Assembly: GCA_002435835.1 (NCBI GenBank)
Contig: DIVM01000263.1
Location: 1-9,621 of the forward strand
Direction: 5' to 3'
Origin: Firmicutes bacterium UBA6132
GTDB lineage: Bacteria; Bacillota_A; Clostridia; Tissierellales; Sedimentibacteraceae
DNA: 9,621 nt
Shown here: in pieces, positions 6,720 to 9,621 of the stretch
Numbering within the stretch: the stretch's first letter is position 1
Layout: every line of letters begins with the position of its first letter
The notes under the pieces: generated by a model
Told to the model about the DNA's origin: nothing
The model's database searches: none
What the model saw: only the letters and a program-made list of their open reading frames with translations
Translations under genes and position numbers: made by a program

Positions 6720-6806
6720 AGAATAATATTAATTTGTGACGTAACATTCGAAAGATACGACAAAACTGAATCTAAAATTATTTTACATAACTCTACAAAT
6801 TGGAAT

Positions 6807-7445
6807 TTAACTAAGTCGAGTTATATACCTGTTATTTATTAAGAATACATCACCAATATACAAAGTATTATCCTTGGTACATATTATGGCACTATCATCG
6901 CACACTCCATATAATGGATATTCTTCAGAGAGTACAAGTAACTCATTGCTTATATTATCTTTATCAAGATGTGGCTCAACCGAAAATTCAACTAATCCAA
7001 GTGCTTCATATATTTCCAACTTATTATGTTCGCAGGTTAATGTACATACAGCCGTTTTTGCCATATTTATTGAGCCTGCACTCATTCCGATAATAACACC
7101 TTTATGTTCTTTAATATATGGTATTAACCCATATAATTCAATATAGGCAAACTGAGTTGGTGTATCACCACCTGCAAGCCATAAAACATCTGCATTTCTA
7201 ACAATATCTTGTGCAATTTCTTTTGAAATTCTACTATCTATAACATTTACACTTCCAAAAGTTATCCCGCAATCTGAAAACATCTTTAAAAAGTGCTTGC
7301 AATACCAATCTGTTTTATCATATATATTTTCAAATTCAGAAGCAACAAAAACAAAATTCTTGCTTGTTTTTATGTATTGCTTCAATAAATCACTTAAATC
7401 TTCAGTAAACCCATTAGAAAAGCCACTTGTGAGTATTTTAATCAC
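6807..7445 (-). CDS. Peptidase S51 (PepE-like) family protein, 212 aa
   Basis: This family of serine hydrolases has a glutamine-amidotransferase-like fold. The founding member, PepE, cleaves Asp-X dipeptides; Firmicute members are mostly uncharacterised, so the substrate is unknown. The frame is open to a TTG at 7547, but the GTG at 7443-7445 is preferred because AAAGGAAG (7453-7460) lies seven bases before it and it gives the usual family start, IKILTSGFSN. On this numbering the nucleophile is Ser122 in GMSAGS, close to Ser120 of E. coli PepE. The catalytic His is His159 in EPHLD, and the glycine turn AGGDT is at 91-95. The acidic partner is not certain (Glu139 or one of the Asp183/184 pair). 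No signal peptide is seen, so it is cytoplasmic. It is monocistronic, between the terminators at 6675 and 7616, with no clear promoter. Confidence 0.88.
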   Translation of the reverse strand: MIKILTSGFSNGFTEDLSDLLKQYIKTSKNFVFVASEFENIYDKTDWYCKHFLKMFSDCGITFGSVNVIDSRISKEIAQDIVRNADVLWLAGGDTPTQFAYIELYGLIPYIKEHKGVIIGMSAGSINMAKTAVCTLTCEHNKLEIYEALGLVEFSVEPHLDKDNISNELLVLSEEYPLYGVCDDSAIICTKDNTLYIGDVFLINNRYITRLS

Positions 7446-7615
7446 CTTATATCTTCCTTTCAAATTACTATTTATTGAGTTGTTTAAATGTAATGTTTTT
7501 AATGTTCCATACTTTTTCCAGAACAACTCTGTTATTCTGCTATGCAATGTAATAAGGAATAAAATGTAAATAATATTTCTTTACTTATTTATTTTACTTA
7601 ATTAATAATTTAGTT

Positions 7616-7660
7616 AAAAAAATAGGGCATTCATCTGACTTTAATCAGATAAATGTCCCT
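7616..7660 (-). terminator. Rho-independent terminator at the left end of the accessory region
   Basis: A strong imperfect hairpin pairs 7624-7638 with 7645-7660 (AGGG.CATT.ATCTGA against TCAGATAAATG.CCCT, with one bulge and one wobble or mismatch). It has a 6-nt loop and on the minus strand is followed by A and seven U residues (7616-7622). It would end transcripts arriving from the RHS/immunity region and may be the original terminator of the gene now reduced to the dehydrogenase fragment. Confidence 0.8.
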
Positions 7661-7679
7661 TAATTTTGCTTTTCTTAAA

Positions 7680-7706
7680 AAGACAGGTGAAACGTCCCCG
7701 TGTCTT
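7680..7706. repeat. REP-like sequence with a GGGGACGTTTC core
   Basis: AAGACA (7680-7685) and TGTCTT (7701-7706) form an inverted repeat enclosing GGGGACGTTTC (minus strand). Intergenic repeats with a GGGGACGT core are widespread in Firmicutes and other phyla and are often tied to REP-associated (Y1-type) transposases. No such transposase is in the window. It abuts the broken end of the dehydrogenase fragment. Confidence 0.5.
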
Positions 7707-7708
7707 AT

Positions 7709-7903
7709 CCCACCGGCAAGAATTGCACAATCAACCTGTCGACCGGCTAAAGCGGTGATCTGTTCAACAATATCTCCTTCTTTATAGCTGATGATGTCTG
7801 TCGCACCGTATTCTTTCGCAAGTGCCACACAGTTTGGTCTGGTACCAATGGCAAAAATTCTGCCGGCTCCACGAAGTGCTGCTCCGGCTATAGCCATAAG
7901 TCA
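7709..7903 (-). pseudogene. Fragment of a zinc-type NADP-dependent alcohol dehydrogenase
   Basis: About 65 codons match the Rossmann-fold part of medium-chain alcohol dehydrogenases of the Clostridium beijerinckii / Thermoanaerobacter secondary-alcohol type. They include GAALRGAGRIFAIGTRPNC, then KEYGATDIISYKEGDIVEQI, and end VDCAILAGG. Ser/Arg-type recognition of the NADP phosphate is suggested by GTRPN. The N-terminal catalytic zinc domain and the C-terminal part are absent. Homology begins at Leu-Met (7898-7903), where the preceding codon is TGA, and stops after AGG at 7709. From there the frame runs into the REP-like sequence and the terminator, ending at 7631. It is clearly richer in G+C than its neighbours, so it is probably transferred DNA. 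An ATG at 7895-7897 could start an 88-aa peptide, but no Shine-Dalgarno precedes it and it could not be an active enzyme. Confidence 0.85.
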
Positions 7904-7922
7904 TTATTATCTCATTATTATC

Positions 7923-7958
7923 TTTTTTTCCAAAAACACCAACGAACCTTTTGTCTTT
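7923..7958. repeat. Direct repeat copy B (partner at 8086-8121)
   Basis: These 36 nt match 8086-8121 at 34 positions, 163 bp apart. In the minus strand both copies encode KDxRFVGVFGKK, but copy B is in the +1 frame relative to copy A. It is therefore the remnant of a second, related coding sequence rather than part of the same protein. It lies 20 bp from the dehydrogenase junction. Confidence 0.8.
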
Positions 7959-8085
7959 CTGATTTAATATCTTTTGATGGTTGAAGTTGAAACTCAGGAT
8001 TATTTTTTAAAAAGGTATGATATCCATTAAAATCCATATTTTCATCAAGCTTTATCAAATCATAATTTTTAAATTGTGAATCATA

Positions 8086-8121
8086 TTTTTTTCCAAAAAC
8101 TCCAACGAACCTTATGTCTTT
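8086..8121. repeat. Direct repeat copy A (partner at 7923-7958)
   Basis: This copy lies inside the frameshifted gene and encodes KDIRFVGVFGKK in its main frame. The repeat has 34/36 identity to copy B and could recombine to delete the 163 bp between them. Confidence 0.8.
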
Positions 8122-8321
8122 ACCAGTAGTTCCCAGTAAAACACCCTTTGCACACTCACAATTTTTTTCACTGTTTTGAAAGTGATCTATAATAATCTCA
8201 AGAATATCATCAGAATCTAATTTCTTTATAATAAACTTTTTTTCATAAATTTACTATCCCCAATTTTTAATATATATTTTATATTTTGTAACAATTAATT
8301 ATCATTGAATAATGATTTGCT

Positions 8322-8376
8322 GGGGATGGTTCTTCTTAATTTCTGAAAATAATCAATCGGTAAGAAGTACGTCCCC
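8322..8376. repeat. REP-like palindrome downstream of the immunity gene
   Basis: The left arm is GGGGATGGTTCTTCTTA (8322-8338) and the right arm is TAAGAAGTACGTCCCC (8361-8376). They pair as a 7-bp inner stem (8332-8338 with 8361-8367) and a 5-bp outer stem (8322-8326 with 8372-8376) around a 22-nt loop. The minus strand again contains GGGGGACGT, like 7680-7706. It begins 18 bp after the immunity gene stop and could act as a transcript-end structure, though no U-tract follows. Confidence 0.55.
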
Positions 8377-8393
8377 CTGTTTCTTAATACCTT

Positions 8394-8732
8394 TTAGAAG
8401 TCTTCAAAGGAAGCCCACACAACATCCCCTTCATCTAATTCTCTATTATATTTTTTCTCGTAATCCTCTATTAAATCCATTAAATATTTTAAAGTGTCTT
8501 CCAGTGCTTCCTCTGGTGAATTTCCTAAACCTGTAGTTCCATCTATTGAGCCATCTAAATGATTATTAATTCGTATATTTGGAACTCCGATATACTCACC
8601 TCTTGAGTTTTCCCAAATTCTAATTTTGAATTTTTCATAAGGTATTTTATTTAGTGCCCAAACTTCAAATTCTCCTATAAGTTTATTTATTTCTGTTACA
8701 CCTTTAATTTTTATATCTTTCCAATTACCCAA
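8394..8732 (-). CDS. Probable immunity protein for the adjacent RHS toxin, 112 aa
   Basis: A small acidic protein (starts MGNWKDIKIKGV) encoded 22 bp after the RHS toxin stop, the usual place for the cognate immunity gene of a polymorphic toxin. It would bind and block the toxin C-terminal domain inside the producing cell and its kin. The segment from FKIRIWENSRGEY to SPEEALEDTLKYLMDLI loosely resembles the HicB-like fold (beta strands, then a G-x-S/T-x-EEA-x2-x helix), which some immunity proteins share; the exact family is not identified. The start codon is TTG at 8730-8732, supported by GAAGGGAG (about 8741-8748) eight bases upstream. An ATG nearer that site (8735-8737) is in another frame and stops after four codons. 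It is probably co-transcribed with the toxin gene. Confidence 0.75.
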   Translation of the reverse strand: MGNWKDIKIKGVTEINKLIGEFEVWALNKIPYEKFKIRIWENSRGEYIGVPNIRINNHLDGSIDGTTGLGNSPEEALEDTLKYLMDLIEDYEKKYNRELDEGDVVWASFEDF

Positions 8733-8754
8733 AAGTCATACTCCCTTCTATATA

Positions 8755-9621
8755 CTATTTACCAAATGAAATAATACTTCCGTCTGGTGCTAAATCTATA
8801 TACTTACCAGCCTTCCTGTATCTTATTACTCCTTCCGTCGCTCCTGGTACTCTACTTTTTGTAGCTCCTCTTAGATTTCGTTTAAATTCCTCAGCTTTTC
8901 TTATATACTGCCCTACATCTTTGGCACCAACTTCAGCTCCATGCTTTTCAAAATGCTTTATTGCTGATTTTTCAGCTGTTTCAAAGTTTCCCTTTCCCCA
9001 AGAACCTATATTACTAATATCCCATACAATATATCCTACTGCATAAACACTATATCTTGTATAATCAATATATTGTTTAATATCATTTCCTATTTTTTTT
9101 ATATCTTCTTTTAAATTTTCAAATCTAAATCCACTCGAATCAATATTATTAACCGGATTATTACCACAATATGCAAATAAATTAGCATTTAACAACTCAC
9201 CATGTGAAAATTGCAATATTCCTGTATCATCAGCATTAATAAACCTTCCCCACTCAGGGTTATAGTATCTGCTTTGTAAATAATACAATCCTGTTTCAGT
9301 ATCATATCGATAGCCACGATATCTGTATGGGTTTTTTTCTCCAACTGTATTTGCCAAAGAACCTGTGATGCTTATTAGTTTTCCCCATGTATCATAAACA
9401 TAGTTTACTACTTGGGTACCATTGTTGTCAATTAATCCTGTTATATCTCCCTGTCCATTTTTTACGTAGAAATATTCTGCATTGTTTAAAATTATGCTCA
9501 CAAGACTTCCATTTGCATCATAAGTATAGTAAATTACATCTGTGCCATTTGATTCTTGAGTAACATTTCCATTTACTAAGTGATATTTTGTTACAACTCC
9601 ATTAACTGTCTTTTCAGTTCT
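8755..9621 (-). CDS. RHS/YD-repeat polymorphic toxin, C-terminal 288 aa (runs off right edge)
   Basis: This is the end of a large secreted or surface RHS protein. The frame is open to the window edge, so the start is outside; the GTG at 9501 is internal. Visible are YD-repeat units (YYTYDANGSL at about 32-41, YVYDTWGKLISITG at 74-87), then the RHS core end NPYRYRGYRYDTETG...YYLQSRYYNPEWGRFINADD (97-132) and NLFAYCGNNPVNNIDSSG (147-164). In RHS proteins the repeats form a shell around the C-terminal toxin. The variable toxin domain follows (about 165-288). It has KHFEKHGAEVG (222-232) and ends RYRKAGKYIDLAPDG then SIISFGK. The His-rich helix and final DG-SIISF strands resemble BECR-fold RNases (barnase/EndoU/colicin D/E5-RelE); this is pattern-based, and His223 or His227 is a candidate catalytic residue. 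The adjacent downstream gene supports a toxin-immunity pair. Confidence 0.88.
   Translation of the reverse strand, partial: RTEKTVNGVVTKYHLVNGNVTQESNGTDVIYYTYDANGSLVSIILNNAEYFYVKNGQGDITGLIDNNGTQVVNYVYDTWGKLISITGSLANTVGEKNPYRYRGYRYDTETGLYYLQSRYYNPEWGRFINADDTGILQFSHGELLNANLFAYCGNNPVNNIDSSGFRFENLKEDIKKIGNDIKQYIDYTRYSVYAVGYIVWDISNIGSWGKGNFETAEKSAIKHFEKHGAEVGAKDVGQYIRKAEEFKRNLRGATKSRVPGATEGVIRYRKAGKYIDLAPDGSIISFGK

Larger units (their letters stand above)
7918..8246 (-). pseudogene. Hidden gene of about 108 codons, interrupted by a one-base frameshift in an A7 tract
   Basis: On the minus strand a frame stays open for 106 codons (8238 down to the TAA at 7918-7920) but has no start codon. An ATG at 8244-8246 lies just upstream, one base out of frame. 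It is followed by seven A residues (complement of 8237-8243); with eight, the gene would read MKKKFIIKKLDSDDILEIII and continue. Alternatively a -1 slip on A-AAA-AAG would join the frames. GGGGAT lies about nine bases before the ATG. The product contains DIRFVGVFGKKYDS and MDFNGYHTFLKNN, and looks like a real small soluble protein, but I do not recognise the family. Its last 16 or so residues come from a second, out-of-frame copy of the DIRFVGVFGKK segment. Downstream of an RHS toxin/immunity pair, an orphan immunity gene is a reasonable guess. Confidence 0.55.

Noticed and set aside
7446..7547. 34-residue N-terminal extension of the S51 peptidase from a TTG at 7547
   Set aside because: No Shine-Dalgarno before the TTG; a strong one precedes the GTG at 7445, which gives the normal family start.
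6874..7569. Two plus-strand ORFs antisense to the S51 peptidase
   Set aside because: Both overlap the peptidase coding strand and have no motifs or initiation signals.
8312..8536. Plus-strand ORF over the REP-like palindrome and immunity gene end
   Set aside because: Antisense to the immunity gene and translated from repeat sequence; not protein-like.
1..9621. CRISPR array, tRNA or rRNA genes
   Set aside because: No regularly spaced repeats and no recognisable tRNA cloverleaf or rRNA sequence found on either strand.

Overview
The window is very AT-rich. Its promoters are consensus sigma-A type, Shine-Dalgarno sites are strong, a SAM-I (S-box) riboswitch is present, and gene content is typical of a low-GC Gram-positive, most likely a Clostridia-type anaerobe. 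That assignment is inferred from composition and gene families; the species is not identified.

Layout from left to right. (1) 1-1409: minus-strand housekeeping genes. These are the first 33 codons of glmM, then a terminator, then metA. metA is preceded by a complete SAM-I riboswitch with terminator and antiterminator, and by its own promoter. Residue 111 of MetA is Glu, which predicts acetyl-CoA rather than succinyl-CoA as donor. (2) 1452-2593: a divergent pair, an unrecognised 173-aa protein on the minus strand and an XRE-type repressor on the plus strand. Back-to-back promoters and an 11-bp inverted repeat astride the repressor promoter suggest a self-contained regulatory pair. (3) 2605-5797: an ABC-F translation factor (YdiF-like) convergent with tsaD. 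The short gap between them is packed with DnaA boxes arranged in hairpins, a candidate chromosomal DnaA-binding cluster. (4) 5798-6806: about 1 kb without a convincing gene. It contains a roughly 219-bp MITE-like or structured element with near-perfect terminal inverted repeats and a GC-richer core, followed by featureless AT-rich sequence and a terminator. (5) 6807-7445: an S51 (PepE-like) peptidase.

(6) 7616-9621: an accessory, scarred region. Read on the minus strand it contains the C-terminal end of an RHS/YD-repeat polymorphic toxin (gene runs off the right edge) and a probable immunity gene 22 bp downstream. These are followed by a REP-like palindrome, a hidden 108-codon gene that is open only if a one-base frameshift in an A7 tract is allowed, and a second partial copy of part of that gene. 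Last come a fragment of a zinc-type alcohol dehydrogenase, a second REP-like sequence and a terminator. This looks like a polymorphic-toxin locus whose downstream side has accumulated displaced or orphan genes and recombination junctions.

The most interesting items are the DnaA-box cluster between the convergent abc-f and tsaD genes, the MITE-like element at 5897-6115, the frameshifted hidden gene with its partial duplicate, and the RHS toxin/immunity pair.
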